From Neobacillus massiliamazoniensis (GTDB lineage Bacteria > Bacillota > Bacilli > Bacillales > Cytobacillaceae), in assembly GCF_001048695.1 (NCBI RefSeq), contig NZ_CVRB01000001.1:1178001-1242000 (forward strand): a stretch of DNA of 64,000 nucleotides, given 5' to 3'. Below are positions 15,781 through 23,987 of this stretch, in pieces. A program made the translations under genes and the position numbers. The notes under the pieces were generated by a model that had not been told where the DNA came from, searched no databases, and was given only the letters and a program-made list of their open reading frames with translations. The number at the start of each line of letters is the position of its first letter. The first letter of the stretch is position 1.

Positions 15781-16365
15781 ATGGTTAACATTGTAAAAAT
15801 TAGAGCAAGCATATTTATCCCAATGTCTTGGACTGAACCTAGGAAGGATATTCAAACCGGAAAAGTAATCCAATTCGAAGGTGACTCACGTGAATTTACA
15901 CCATATGCTGTAAACACTATGCGTTCCAGAGTTGAACAAGAAGTAGTTGTAGATTTTTATAAAAAAGAAGTTTTCTCATATGCGAACACTGGTATATCAA
16001 CAGAAAGAGTAACAAATCCAGATGGCTCTGTTAATAAAAGAACAGGAAAAGCTAGTACAGAAGGTATTTTGTGCACGAATATTGTATGGAAATCTGATGA
16101 CGTTACATTTCAAATGAGTGCTAGCGCTAGTAATCCATTAAATATATATGCGCCTACCGTTGACTATCTATTAACTGTACACGTCAAAAAAGATGGAATG
16201 ATCGATATTAAAGGATCACATGATGGATTCCCTTGTTATGAATTTTATAAGCAAATAGATTTTGGCCCGATTGAACAAATTTATACTCATGATTTCAGAG
16301 TAACAGGTGATACGCCTGAAGCACTAGCTGGAGAAATGGAGTATAGTTTTAAAAAGATATTGTAA
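15781..16365 (+). CDS. DUF3238 family protein
   Basis: A 194-residue soluble protein opening MVNIVKIRASIFIPMSW with a conserved FTPYAVNTMRSRVEQE block and a C-terminal CYEFYKQIDFGPIEQIY segment. From memory this fits DUF3238, whose function is unknown. The start follows GGAGGGTTCAAT. It is separated by 68 bp from the azoreductase and probably cotranscribed with it under the divergent MarR regulator. Confidence 0.7.
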   Translation: MVNIVKIRASIFIPMSWTEPRKDIQTGKVIQFEGDSREFTPYAVNTMRSRVEQEVVVDFYKKEVFSYANTGISTERVTNPDGSVNKRTGKASTEGILCTNIVWKSDDVTFQMSASASNPLNIYAPTVDYLLTVHVKKDGMIDIKGSHDGFPCYEFYKQIDFGPIEQIYTHDFRVTGDTPEALAGEMEYSFKKIL

Positions 16366-16433
16366 AGTCAAGGTATTGCCACATCGGCATCAATACAAGT
16401 TTTATATGTGTTAACAAAAGGAGATAGATCAAT

Positions 16434-17066
16434 ATGAACATGTTAGTAGTCAAAGCAAATAATCGCCCAGCTTCAGATGCTGTATCAAGTAAAATGTATG
16501 AAACTTTCATGGAGAACTTAGAAGGTTCAAACGTAACAACCTACGATGTATTTGCAGAAGATATGCCTTACTTTGGTCAAGATTTATTCAATGCTTTCGG
16601 TAAAGTAAAATCAGGCGAAGTAATGACAGATGTAGAACAACGTATTTTAGCGGCCAAACAAAAAGCAATGGATGCATTAACTGCAGCAGACGTAGTTGTA
16701 TTTGCATTTCCGTTATGGAACTTAACCATTCCAGCTAAATTACAAACATTTATTGACTATGTATTCCAATCTGGTTTCACATTCAAATACAACGAAAAAG
16801 GACAATTAGTGGGCTTAATGCCTGGCAAAAAAGCTATTATTCTAAGTGCCCGCGGAGGGATTTACTCAACACCAGAAACGGCACCAATGGAAATGGCTGC
16901 AACCTATGTTAAAAACATTGTTGGTGGAGTATTTGGTATGGAAATAGTCGCTGAAGTTATTATCGAAGGCCATAATGCAATGCCAGCTCAAGCCGAGACT
17001 ATAATTGCTGAAGGTCTAGCAAAAGTTGCAGAAGTAGCAAAAAGCTTCTCAGCAGTAACAATTTAA
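16434..17066 (+). CDS. FMN-dependent NADH-azoreductase
   Basis: A 210-residue flavodoxin-fold quinone/azo reductase of the AzoR family. FPLWNLTIPAKLQTFIDYVF and the ILSARGGIY loop contact FMN. The family uses NADH for two-electron reduction of quinones and azo dyes, avoiding semiquinone radicals. The ATG follows AAAGGAGATAGATCAAT. With the MarR regulator and the two AGTCAA-N5-TTGACT operators it forms a second electrophile-response unit in this window, separate from the MhqR-like cluster. Confidence 0.9.
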   Translation: MNMLVVKANNRPASDAVSSKMYETFMENLEGSNVTTYDVFAEDMPYFGQDLFNAFGKVKSGEVMTDVEQRILAAKQKAMDALTAADVVVFAFPLWNLTIPAKLQTFIDYVFQSGFTFKYNEKGQLVGLMPGKKAIILSARGGIYSTPETAPMEMAATYVKNIVGGVFGMEIVAEVIIEGHNAMPAQAETIIAEGLAKVAEVAKSFSAVTI

Positions 17067-17191
17067 GGGACAGGCTGTTTATAGAAAATTATTATATACT
17101 CTATAAAAATACTTACGAAAATAATCTTCACTTATAAATAAGATATCAAAGCTAATTTTTATGAAACTAAAATTGCTTTCCTAATAGATCT

Positions 17192-17216
17192 GGCTGCCAA
17201 ACACGGCAGCCTTTGT
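17192..17216 (+). terminator. Terminator after the azoreductase
   Basis: GGCTGCC-AAACAC-GGCAGCC then TTTG. About 35 bp around it (starting CTTTCCTAATAGATCTGGC) recur with few changes at 19210-19246. Confidence 0.7.
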
Positions 17217-17298
17217 TATTGGGGGATTGAAGAAAAGAAGCTAAATTTCCATTTGAATTTATTTTCGAGGTGAACAATTGTCCTTCTTCTAAAAGAAA

Positions 17299-17483
17299 GG
17301 CTGTGTTAAAGGTCATTGTTGATTTTTGAAACTATGTTGATTGGAGCGGAAGGCGCGAGACTCCTGCGGGGGTAAGGGGCAGGGGAGACCCCACAGGCGC
17401 TTAAGCGCCGAGGAGGCTCCCCGGAACGCCCGCGGAAAGCGAAGCGCCTGGAGCGCAAATCAACAGACAAGTTTAACAAAGCC
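17299..17483 (+). mobile_element. MITE-like element, full copy 1 (185 bp)
   Basis: It starts GGCTGTGTTAAAGGTC and ends TTTAACAAAGCC, imperfect terminal inverted repeats around a GC-rich core that holds the palindrome GGCGCTTAAGCGCC. It carries no ORF. The 8-bp sequence AAAAGAAA abuts both ends (17291-17298 and 17484-17491), consistent with a target duplication. A copy in the opposite direction lies at 57621-57793 and a deletion derivative at 25921-25985. Similar GGAGCGGAAGGCGCGAGACTCC-type repeats are common in Bacillaceae. Confidence 0.8.
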
Positions 17484-17526
17484 AAAAGAAAAAGAACGGT
17501 AAATAACCGCCCTTTAAGTAGTTTAT

Positions 17527-18054
17527 TTATAATTTTGTTTCACCATCAATGACAGTTAGGAATCGATTATTCCAAATAGCCTCATGATGATTAATAATAT
17601 CACTTGCATTTAAAATTACACCATCTAATGTACTATGAGTCTCTTTGAAAAGTAGATTTTTTTGATACCCTAAACTATAGGCTGCTCTAATAGTTGTGTC
17701 GAGACAAAACTCTGTCTGTGCTCCAGCAAAAATAAGTTGTTCTATTTCATTAGTTTTTAAGTAATCTAAGAGCTCAGTTTGATAGAACGAATCCCATTTT
17801 GTTTTTTGGATAATTTTATCGGTAGAGGCTACTAATAAATTTTTATGTAGTTTCCAGTCATTTTTCCCTTCAAAAAGTTCGTTTTGTTCGTTTTGATCTG
17901 TATGTTGAATGAAGATAACTTGTATATTTTTTTCATGAGCCTGCTTAATTAGCTTATTAATATTCATAACTAATTGTTCATTATTGTGTAAATAGTATTG
18001 TGGATGATTAAAGAAAATTTCTTGCATATCAACAATGATTAGAGCCTGCTTCAT
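17527..18054 (-). CDS. Isochorismatase-like cysteine hydrolase
   Basis: A 175-residue hydrolase. The catalytic triad of the family is visible: Asp in LIIVDMQEIFF, Lys in IIQKTKWDSFY and Cys in FAGAQTEFCLDTTIRAA. Members hydrolyse amides or isochorismate-like compounds; the short form resembles nicotinamidase-related and YwoC-type proteins. The start is placed at the ATG at 18054, behind AGGAAGTG; TTG at 18057 is an alternative. Monocistronic and convergent with the MITE. Substrate unknown. Confidence 0.87.
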   Translation of the reverse strand: MKQALIIVDMQEIFFNHPQYYLHNNEQLVMNINKLIKQAHEKNIQVIFIQHTDQNEQNELFEGKNDWKLHKNLLVASTDKIIQKTKWDSFYQTELLDYLKTNEIEQLIFAGAQTEFCLDTTIRAAYSLGYQKNLLFKETHSTLDGVILNASDIINHHEAIWNNRFLTVIDGETKL

Positions 18055-18057
18055 CAA

Positions 18058-18417
18058 ATAACACTTCCTGTTCGTTTCTTTTTAAATATATCAAGTAGCA
18101 ATTAAATTTAGCAATAAAAGAAAATGTCCTTGTTCAAATAGATTGGCGGAAGAAATGCACAACAAAATACGAAATTCAAAGCTTGTGACATTCGTCAGTG
18201 GACATCTCTTCTTAATTTATAAGGTCTGAACAATTCGTTGATTCGGTAACTAAATTTCTCGGAGGTTTGGAACTTAAATAATGTAATTTGTTAGCTGCCA
18301 TTTCGGGTAGCTTTTTTTATTTGGGCAGTTCAATAATTGTAAAATACTATGGTCAGAAAGGATTTTTCTATATTTTGGTAGAAGATATAATGTAGAAGAA
18401 AAGGAAGGGGATAGAAA
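18058..18417. other. Gap of 360 bp with one hairpin
   Basis: No gene is seen. A hairpin at about 18291-18312 (AGCTGCC and GGGTAGCT followed by seven Ts) looks like a plus-strand terminator with no obvious gene in front of it, perhaps marking a lost gene. Confidence 0.4.
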
Positions 18418-18594
18418 ATGAATTTATATTTTGGAGATATCATTTTTCAGCTGTTTGTATTCCTTATACCAATTATTTTTATTATTTTAGGCATTGTTTT
18501 TTTTCGTTCTTCAAAGAAGAGGACAGAACAATTAAAACGAATTGAAGAAAAATTAGATAGAGTATCAGAACAAAACTATAAAAAATTAGAATAG
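18418..18594 (+). CDS. DUF4083-like small membrane protein
   Basis: A 58-residue protein from ATG at 18418 after GGAAGGGGATAGAAA. It opens MNLYFGDIIFQLFVF, has one long membrane helix, then a charged coiled segment (QLKRIEEKLDRVSEQ). This arrangement fits DUF4083 proteins of Bacilli. The function is unknown. It precedes the gene at 18715 by 120 bp. Confidence 0.65.
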   Translation: MNLYFGDIIFQLFVFLIPIIFIILGIVFFRSSKKRTEQLKRIEEKLDRVSEQNYKKLE

Positions 18595-18714
18595 ACTGAC
18601 TTACATTATTTACAAAGGAAAGTGATAAACTCCTATAATAATTGATATGTCAGCCGAGAGTTAAAGCTATGTTAACCTATATTAAAATTGTTAAAAGTAT
18701 TTGTGGTGAAAAAA

Positions 18715-19155
18715 ATGAATGAATTTAAAAGTGGAGTTTGGTCTGCAATTCTTTGTTTTATATTGGGAACAATTTTTATAACAAGAGCTATAAATGAACC
18801 TGGATTTTATACAATTGTAGCGATTCCATATTTTGCTGCACTTATATTATTTATTAAGTATATTATAGGATACAAAATTATTTGGGATGAAGAAGGATTA
18901 AAGTATTACCCTTCAGGAAAAATAATATATTGGAGCGAAGTTGAAAGGATTCAATTGAAGGAGAATTCGAAATACGGCTTTCGTATAACAAAAATATATA
19001 TAAGAAAAGAATATAAATCTAAGGTGAAAAAACGTTTTGGTTTTTATGATTGGTATTTCAATAATTCGACAGAAATATCATGGTTGGTGTATAAAAAGTG
19101 TGAAACTAACCACGAGAAACTAACTGAATATTGGAATTCAATAAGTCGTGAATAA
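18715..19155 (+). CDS. Hypothetical membrane protein, PH-like
   Basis: A 146-residue protein with two N-terminal membrane helices (GVWSAILCFILGTIFITRA and YTIVAIPYFAALILFIKYIIG) followed by a soluble beta-rich domain (IIWDEEGLKYY, IIYWSEVERIQL) like bacterial PH domains. The ATG at 18715 follows GGTGAAAAAA; a TTG at 18688 is less likely. Part of a second, decayed copy of the middle of this gene lies at 19354-19470. Confidence 0.6.
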   Translation: MNEFKSGVWSAILCFILGTIFITRAINEPGFYTIVAIPYFAALILFIKYIIGYKIIWDEEGLKYYPSGKIIYWSEVERIQLKENSKYGFRITKIYIRKEYKSKVKKRFGFYDWYFNNSTEISWLVYKKCETNHEKLTEYWNSISRE

Positions 19156-19353
19156 AGAAAAATGTATTTGAAAAATCGAAAGCATAATAACCTCTAATAT
19201 GAACTGGTGCTTTCCTAAAAGATCTGGCTGCCAAATACGGTAGCCTTTTGTTATGGAGGAAGATAAAGAAGGAAAAGTGTAATTTAATATTGAATTACTC
19301 AAAGTTGAAAAAATTTGTTTCCTTGTTGGAATTAAATCTCTTATATGCTGCAT

Positions 19354-19470
19354 ACGATAATACTTTTGGGATGAAGAGGGATTAAAGTATTCTCTTTCAG
19401 GAAAGGTGATATATTGGAGTGAAGTTGAAAAGATTTAATTGAAAGAAAATTCTAAATATGGATATAATAG
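19354..19470 (+). pseudogene. Decayed partial copy of the gene at 18715
   Basis: This stretch follows 18880-18985 almost word for word (TTTTGGGATGAAGAGGG, then AAAGTATTC and TCAGGAAA, then TATATTGGAGTGAAGTTGAA) but carries an in-frame stop (GATTTAATTG in place of GATTCAATTG) and lacks both ends. Upstream, 19210-19246 also repeats the terminator region of 17186-17222. Confidence 0.75.
19439..19468 (+). promoter_or_regulatory. Toxin promoter
   Basis: TTGAAA at 19439-19444, an 18-bp spacer and TATAAT at 19463-19468, about 70 bp before the toxin start. It lies within the decayed gene copy. Confidence 0.6.
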
Positions 19471-19538
19471 AATATGTACAGTTGCAAAGTAGGGTGGGCA
19501 GCGGCCATTTCCTCAAAGAGAGGGGGTGACGCGCTGGA

Positions 19539-19637
19539 ATGATAACTTTTTACGAGGCAATGACTCTGATGATAACATTTTCGAGTCTAATCGTATCGGT
19601 GATCACTGTCGTTATTTCTCTAATAAAAAAGAAATAA
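19539..19637 (+). CDS. Type I toxin, holin-like membrane peptide (Hol_Tox/TxpA type)
   Basis: A 32-residue peptide: MITFYEAMTLMITF, then a hydrophobic stretch ending in ISLIKKK. The sequence and layout match the putative holin-like toxins of Bacillus, relatives of TxpA/BsrG, which insert in the membrane when their antisense RNA is lost. AGGGGGTG lies ten bases before the ATG. A convergent promoter at 19771-19799 and a minus-strand terminator ending inside the 3' end of this ORF define the expected antisense antitoxin. A second terminator at 19719-19750 ends the toxin mRNA. Confidence 0.82.
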   Translation: MITFYEAMTLMITFSSLIVSVITVVISLIKKK

Positions 19638-19764
19638 CCCTCCCTGCTCTCGACCAGTAGTTGAAGGATTATTTCTTTCCAGGGTCGCTGCACTTCATGC
19701 AGTGTAGCTGTATATTGAGGGATGCCAGTTCCAGCTGGTGTCCCTTTTTTAATCTGTGCTGTAT
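19625..19764 (-). ncRNA. Predicted antisense antitoxin RNA
   Basis: Inferred from signals: a minus-strand promoter (19799-19771) should start RNA near 19764. A minus-strand terminator, GAAATAATCC pairing with GGGTTATTTC and followed by TTTTTT, would stop it near 19625, inside the last codons of the toxin ORF. The RNA of about 140 nt would pair with the 3' end of the toxin mRNA, as SR4 does with bsrG and RatA with txpA. Not observed experimentally. Confidence 0.65.
19719..19750 (+). terminator. Toxin mRNA terminator
   Basis: GGGATGCCAG-TTCCAG-CTGGTGTCCC followed by six Ts. It lies in the region shared with the predicted antisense RNA. Confidence 0.8.
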
Positions 19765-19770
19765 ATCTTC

Positions 19771-19799
19771 ATTATATGCATACCCAATTATATTGTAAA
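19771..19799 (-). promoter_or_regulatory. Promoter of the antisense antitoxin
   Basis: Minus-strand TTTACA (19799-19794), a 17-bp spacer and a perfect TATAAT (19776-19771). It is closer to consensus than the toxin promoter, as expected for an antitoxin RNA. Confidence 0.75.
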
Positions 19800-20176
19800 G
19801 TAAACATATGGCTATTTGTGATTACTGTACCTAACCGCAATATGAGTAAGCAGTTTTAAAAGAATTGATACACGAAATGAAATGAACCAAATAAAGAATA
19901 GTGGAAATACTGGTATTTTATGGAGTGAGCTATTTTTTTAACACCTATTATATTACGTGAATGTAATAAATAGAACTGAGCTCGGTAATGCATACTGCTG
20001 GGCTTTTCGATTTGAAAAAGGGCTTTAGAAAAGCTATGTTTTTGATTTTCCTATTTTACTGGAAATATTATCGTAATATAACTGCCACCGAAGTAAAAGA
20101 TTTAACATCTCCCTGTTCTTTGATTCAGAAAAATTCATGTTACCATTATCAGGTGAAAGAATATGGGAGGTATAAA

Positions 20177-21154
20177 ATGCTTAACAAAATTAAAACAATG
20201 ATTGTTGCAATTGCTGCTCTATCAGGAACGGTAAGTGCTAATGCACAAGCGGCAACGTTTAATGAACATAATGGAGCACCTTCACTCATACAAAATACAC
20301 AAACTGAAAATATTGGAAAATGGAATGATCATTCCATCATCGACCTAATTCAGCCTGCCACTGTAAAAAAGAATGATACATTTTGGAAATTTGATGTAAG
20401 TAATCTTATAAATTTTTCGCAAATCAAGGAATGGAACAAATTAATTATCGATTTCATCCATCCAGGAATCAACTTTGATGGCTTGAATAATAATAAAGCT
20501 GTTGCTGTGGACCAAGTAAATCTAACTACTCCAGCAGTGGCGGTACCAAGCTTAACACTTGCAAATGCTGGAGCTGCGCTGTCAGCAGCAGCACCAAGCC
20601 CGGCACCTGTAAATAGTGAAGCAGCGGCACCGGCAGCAGCACCAAGCCCGGCACCTGCAAGTAGTGAAGTAGCGGCACCGGCAGCAGCACCAAGCCCAGC
20701 ACCAGCAAGTAGTGAAGCAACACCACCGGCAGCAGCACCAAGCCCGGCGCCAGCAAGTAGTGAAGCAGCGGCACCGGCAGCAGCACCAAGCCCAGCACCA
20801 GAAGCCGCTCAAGCACCAAAGGAAAATTCGCCTGCGGTCGCATCAACAAATAATAATACAAGTGGAAAAGAAATTACTGTGAAAGCTACAGCCTATACCG
20901 CTTCATGTAAGGGTTGTTCTGGTATTACAAAAACTGGAATAAACATTAAAGATAATCCAAATGAAAAGGTCATCGCTGTGGATCCATCTGTTATACCACT
21001 TGGCAGTAAAGTTTATGTAGAAGGCGTTGGAGAAGCCACCGCTGCAGATACTGGCGGAGCGATTAAAGGCAACAGAATCGATGTATTTATTCCGTCAGAA
21101 CAAGACGCGATGAATTTCGGCGTCAAACAATTAAAGGTGAAAATATTAAACTGA
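20177..21154 (+). CDS. Secreted 3D-domain cell-wall protein with Ala/Pro-rich repeats
   Basis: A 325-residue exported protein. The ATG at 20177 follows GGGAGG; longer frames have no ribosome site. A signal peptide (MLNKIKTMIVAIAALSG, cleaved after SANAQA) is followed by about 110 residues of unknown sequence, then an Ala/Pro/Ser linker of four 16-residue repeats plus a partial one (unit AAAPSPAPASSEAAAP). The C-terminal 3D domain has VKATAYTASCKGCSG, IAVDPSVIPLGSKVYV and ATAADTGGAIKGNRIDVF, with three conserved Asp. 3D domains belong to YocH/MltA-type wall lytic enzymes. No LysM or SH3 domain is seen. Confidence 0.85.
   Translation: MLNKIKTMIVAIAALSGTVSANAQAATFNEHNGAPSLIQNTQTENIGKWNDHSIIDLIQPATVKKNDTFWKFDVSNLINFSQIKEWNKLIIDFIHPGINFDGLNNNKAVAVDQVNLTTPAVAVPSLTLANAGAALSAAAPSPAPVNSEAAAPAAAPSPAPASSEVAAPAAAPSPAPASSEATPPAAAPSPAPASSEAAAPAAAPSPAPEAAQAPKENSPAVASTNNNTSGKEITVKATAYTASCKGCSGITKTGINIKDNPNEKVIAVDPSVIPLGSKVYVEGVGEATAADTGGAIKGNRIDVFIPSEQDAMNFGVKQLKVKILN
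20585..20803 (+). repeat. 48-bp in-frame tandem repeat
   Basis: Four complete 48-bp units (20585, 20633, 20681, 20729) and a partial fifth encode the Ala/Pro-rich linker. Units differ at a few bases, so copy number could change by slippage or recombination without loss of frame. Confidence 0.9.
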
Positions 21155-21181
21155 AGCAAGAGGTAGTCTCTTGCTTCTTTT
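21153..21181 (+). terminator. Terminator of the 3D-domain gene
   Basis: GAAGCAAGAG-GTAGT-CTCTTGCTTC then TTTTT. The stop codon overlaps the first stem bases. Confidence 0.85.
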
Positions 21182-21190
21182 TCTATATTT

Positions 21191-21203
21191 GGTGTCAGGC
21201 ACC
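21191..21203. repeat. GGTGTCAGGCACC palindromic repeat
   Basis: One of ten copies of a 13-bp interrupted palindrome in this window. Others are at 33455, 39735, 40798, 44424, 55713, 59286, 59345, 61917 and 63037. Confidence 0.85.
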
Positions 21204-21223
21204 CACTGAGCTAAATCAAAAGA

Positions 21224-21284
21224 AAAAACTCCTATTGTAGAAGTTGTTGAACTTAAACAACAAATCTTCTACAAAGGAGTTTTT
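21224..21284 (-). terminator. Large nested hairpin between convergent genes
   Basis: Outer arms AAAAACTCC and GGAGTTTTT enclose GTAGAAG..CTTCTAC and GTTG..CAAC pairs, giving about 61 bp of nearly continuous stem. It ends the minus-strand phosphoesterase mRNA and probably also works for the plus strand. Confidence 0.7.
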
Positions 21285-21287
21285 ACA

Positions 21288-22007
21288 TTAATTTTTTGCA
21301 TTTTTGATGATTTCGATCATCATTTCTGCATTCGGGTAGTTAACTTTTTGATAAGCATGGATGACTTTTTCTAAATCAAAGCTTACTCTTTCAATCGATG
21401 TACGATAGTTACCATTTTCGATTTCAATAAGTCCATAAGAAGCCTTTGTAAGTCCATCAAATGGAAGTCCTACGCTGCCGATGTTCATGATGACTTTTCC
21501 GTTTATATACCTAATATATGGCTTGTGAATATGTGCATATACATAAATATTTGCATCTGCAGGCTTCATTAGCCTTGATTCTATTTTTTCGTCTTCTGCA
21601 TTTGGGAGTACGACATCAAACAAACTATCTGGTGTAGCGTGGAAGCTTACTATTTCAATTCCATCGACATTAACTTGCAACTGGGTGGGTAAACTTTCGA
21701 GATAATCGATATCTGTAGGTTCTAGTTGGTCGACCGTCCATTGGCGCTCCCTATTCATTAATTCTAAGGCTTTCTGTGGTACTTCCCCTTCTAGAACGCC
21801 GCGCACCACCCATTCATCTGCATTTCCTTTGATGACTTTCGTATTGAGGGACCTAACCAGATCAATAGAACGCTTCGGCTCAGGACCTCGATAACAAATG
21901 TCACCCAAGACAAAGACTTGATCGATTTCTTTTTTCTTAATGTCAGTCAAAACAGCATCGAGAGCAACCGCATTACCATGAATATCAGAAATAAATGCAA
22001 TTTTCAT
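21288..22007 (-). CDS. Metallophosphoesterase, YfcE/YmdB-like calcineurin fold
   Basis: A 239-residue calcineurin-like phosphoesterase. The metal and catalytic blocks are in order: ISDIHGN (DxH), GDICYRGP (GDxxxRG), KGNADEW (GNxD), a His in VSFHATPD and the late YAHIHKPY block (usually GHTHxP; the Gly is Ala here). It ends with IGSVGLPFDG, typical of YfcE-type diesterases. Substrates in the family are small phosphodiesters or cyclic nucleotides. The ATG follows GAGGAGATAGAAC. The 21-bp repeat array 1 lies upstream, between it and phnE. Confidence 0.87.
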   Translation of the reverse strand: MKIAFISDIHGNAVALDAVLTDIKKKEIDQVFVLGDICYRGPEPKRSIDLVRSLNTKVIKGNADEWVVRGVLEGEVPQKALELMNRERQWTVDQLEPTDIDYLESLPTQLQVNVDGIEIVSFHATPDSLFDVVLPNAEDEKIESRLMKPADANIYVYAHIHKPYIRYINGKVIMNIGSVGLPFDGLTKASYGLIEIENGNYRTSIERVSFDLEKVIHAYQKVNYPNAEMMIEIIKNAKN

Positions 22008-22143
22008 GTTCTATCTCCTCTCATATGTCTTATTTTAAATAGTACCACTAAAAGAGTTGCCATTCTAATTTTGGTAAATGCATGTTTTAGGTATTAGCAT
22101 TTATTTTTAAACTTTAAAAGGCGAAAAAACAAGGAACTTGTTT

Positions 22144-22340
22144 TTCGCAAATGAAGTTGAGTTTCGCAAATGGAACTAGTATTTTCGCAAATGGAACCGT
22201 AGTTTTCGCAAATGAATCTAGTATTTTCGCAAATGAAACCATAGTTTTCACAAATGAAACAGCATTTTTCGCAAATGAAATAGATTTTCGCAAATGAAAC
22301 TAGAATTTTCGCAAATGAAACTGTATTTTCCGCAAATTTG
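22144..22340. repeat. 21-bp repeat array 1 (ten units)
   Basis: Cores TTCGCAAATG (with GAAC after) start at 22144, 22163, 22184, 22205, 22226, 22247, 22268, 22287, 22308 and about 22329. Steps are 21 bp except two of 19. The 14-16 bp core is conserved, the remaining five bases vary, and the last unit is degenerate. It lies in the gap between the phosphoesterase and phnE genes. Confidence 0.92.
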
Positions 22341-22353
22341 CAATTACGCAAGC

Positions 22354-22389
22354 AAAAAAATAACCCCCATCTTCAAAGACGAGGGTAAT
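22354..22389 (-). terminator. Terminator of the phn operon
   Basis: On the minus strand, TACCCTCGTCTTTGAAGATGG with GGGTTA pairs into a stem-loop followed by seven Ts, right after the last phnE stop. Confidence 0.75.
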
Positions 22390-22395
22390 CGAACG

Positions 22396-23199
22396 TCATA
22401 CAATTTTCTTCCGTAAATACCCAGAAATCAGGTCGATGGTGGTTACCATTACGATAATTCCTAAAAGGATAACCCCGACACGATTCCAGTCTCTAGAGGT
22501 TAAGGCGAAAATAAGCGGTGTTCCGATGCCGCCTGCGCCGATAACTCCTAGGATGGAGGCTGAACGTACATTGATTTCAAAACGGTAGAGAGTATAAGAA
22601 AGAAATCCAGGTATCACCTGAGGGATGACAGCGAACCAAAGGATTTGGAGGCGGTTGGCCCCGGTTGCCACTAAAGCTTCAGTTGGACCTAAATCCATAT
22701 TTTCAATTTCCTCAGAAAACAGCTTTCCGAGCATCCCGATGGAATGGAGTCCTAAGGCTAATACTCCGGCGAACGAGCCTGGGCCAACGGCTTTGATAAA
22801 CATGAGAGCCATGACTAGCTCTGGAAACGTGCGAATGAAGCTAAGGACAAATTTTCCTGTACCTGAAATGGTACGACCTTTGCTCATGTTGGCAGCTGCC
22901 CAAAAGGAAAACGGAAGGCATATTAAGGCAGATATAAATGTGCCTAGAACTGCAATGGCCAAAGTATCGAGTAGGCCGTGAAGTAAATCTTCTCCACCTG
23001 GTTGTGAGACATAACCCCAATCTGGGTGGAAAATTCCTTTAAAAATAGATGCGGATATTTGTCCTGCCGTTTGTTTGATTTCAGGAACGCCCATGCCGGC
23101 AAAGGCCCAAATATAGATCAGGGCTAAGACCACATACACCATCCAGAGGCCCAATCGATTTTTCTTAGGCTTCGGAATCATTCTCGTTGTTTCGTTCAT
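22396..23199 (-). CDS. phnE: Phosphonate-type ABC transporter permease PhnE (second)
   Basis: A 267-residue inner-membrane permease with about six helices. The permease/ATPase coupling loop reads EALVATGANRLQILWFAVIPQ, and RFEINVRSASILGVIGAGGIG is the conserved PhnE C-terminal block. The ATG at 23199 overlaps the stop of the first phnE by four bases, so the two permeases are translationally coupled and should form the heterodimeric channel. Substrate class (phosphonate, phosphite or related) is by family. Confidence 0.9.
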   Translation of the reverse strand: MNETTRMIPKPKKNRLGLWMVYVVLALIYIWAFAGMGVPEIKQTAGQISASIFKGIFHPDWGYVSQPGGEDLLHGLLDTLAIAVLGTFISALICLPFSFWAAANMSKGRTISGTGKFVLSFIRTFPELVMALMFIKAVGPGSFAGVLALGLHSIGMLGKLFSEEIENMDLGPTEALVATGANRLQILWFAVIPQVIPGFLSYTLYRFEINVRSASILGVIGAGGIGTPLIFALTSRDWNRVGVILLGIIVMVTTIDLISGYLRKKIV

Positions 23200-23987
23200 A
23201 ATAACTTCTCCCGTAATTTTGTACTGATATAGTCGATGAATAACACGACGACTAATGTATAGATAATGATCGAGCTTGTTTTATCGTATTCAAGAAAGCC
23301 GAGCGTTCTATTGTAAAATAATCCGATTCCTCCGGCCCCAACAAGTCCTAGTACGGCAGCGGCCCGTACATTAATTTCAAACGTGTATAAAACATAGGAG
23401 ATAAAATTGGCTAGCACTTGCGGAATGACTCCAAAAACGATGAGCTGGAATTGATTGGCTCCAACGGAAACCATCGCTTCGAGCGGCCCGGGATCGACGG
23501 ATTCAATCGACTCATAGGTTAATTTTGCGATTAAGCCTAAAGAGAAAACGGTTAAGGCGAGAATACCAGGTAAAGCTCCAATTCCGAAAATCGCGACAAA
23601 AATAGAGGCTAGAAGTAAATCAGGAACTGTCCGAATTAAATTTAGAATGAAACGGACCGGATAAAAAATCCATGAATGTTGAACAAGGTTGCTCGCTGAA
23701 AAAAGAGCAAAGGGAATGGATAGAATCGCGCCAAAAGTGGTTCCGATCACGGCCATCCGAATGGTTTCTAGCATGGCATCCGTTATTTTCTGAAAATAAC
23801 CCCAGTTTGGTGGAACCATTTGTTTTAACAGATCCATCATATTGGGAAAACCGCTCAGGAGCTCGGGTAATGAAGACCCGGTTTTCACAGCGCTTCCCCA
23901 TAGAAGCAAGAGGACAAGTAAGGCTGTCATATAACTTTTTATTTTACTAGGAGGTTGTGGTAATACCCTTTTCTGTTCTAGATTCAT
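23196..23987 (-). CDS. phnE: Phosphonate-type ABC transporter permease PhnE (first)
   Basis: A 263-residue permease with six predicted helices, paralogous to the next gene. It has [21 protein letters not shown] (the EAA-type loop that docks PhnC) and [20 protein letters not shown]. It overlaps phnC upstream and the second phnE downstream by ATGA-type four-base overlaps, a tightly coupled operon. Confidence 0.9.
   Translation of the reverse strand: MNLEQKRVLPQPPSKIKSYMTALLVLLLLWGSAVKTGSSLPELLSGFPNMMDLLKQMVPPNWGYFQKITDAMLETIRMAVIGTTFGAILSIPFALFSASNLVQHSWIFYPVRFILNLIRTVPDLLLASIFVAIFGIGALPGILALTVFSLGLIAKLTYESIESVDPGPLEAMVSVGANQFQLIVFGVIPQVLANFISYVLYTFEINVRAAAVLGLVGAGGIGLFYNRTLGFLEYDKTSSIIIYTLVVVLFIDYISTKLREKLL

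Noticed and set aside
17299..17483. Small RNA or protein gene in the GC-rich repeat
   Set aside because: No ORF; terminal inverted repeats, flanking duplications and a second inverted copy fit a non-autonomous mobile element instead.
20526..20861. Leu/Pro- and Cys/Trp-rich ORFs antisense to the 3D-domain gene
   Set aside because: They are shadows of the 48-bp repeat; no ribosome site, and the sense strand encodes a clear exported protein.
22144..22340. CRISPR array
   Set aside because: Units are 14-16 bp with only about five variable bases between them, no 25-40 bp spacers, and no cas genes in the window.
22094..22351. Open frames through array 1 on the minus strand (FICEN-type heptads), and similar frames in arrays 2 and 5
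   Set aside because: A 21-bp repeat automatically gives 7-codon repeats in all frames without stops. None has a ribosome site, and frames are open on both strands.
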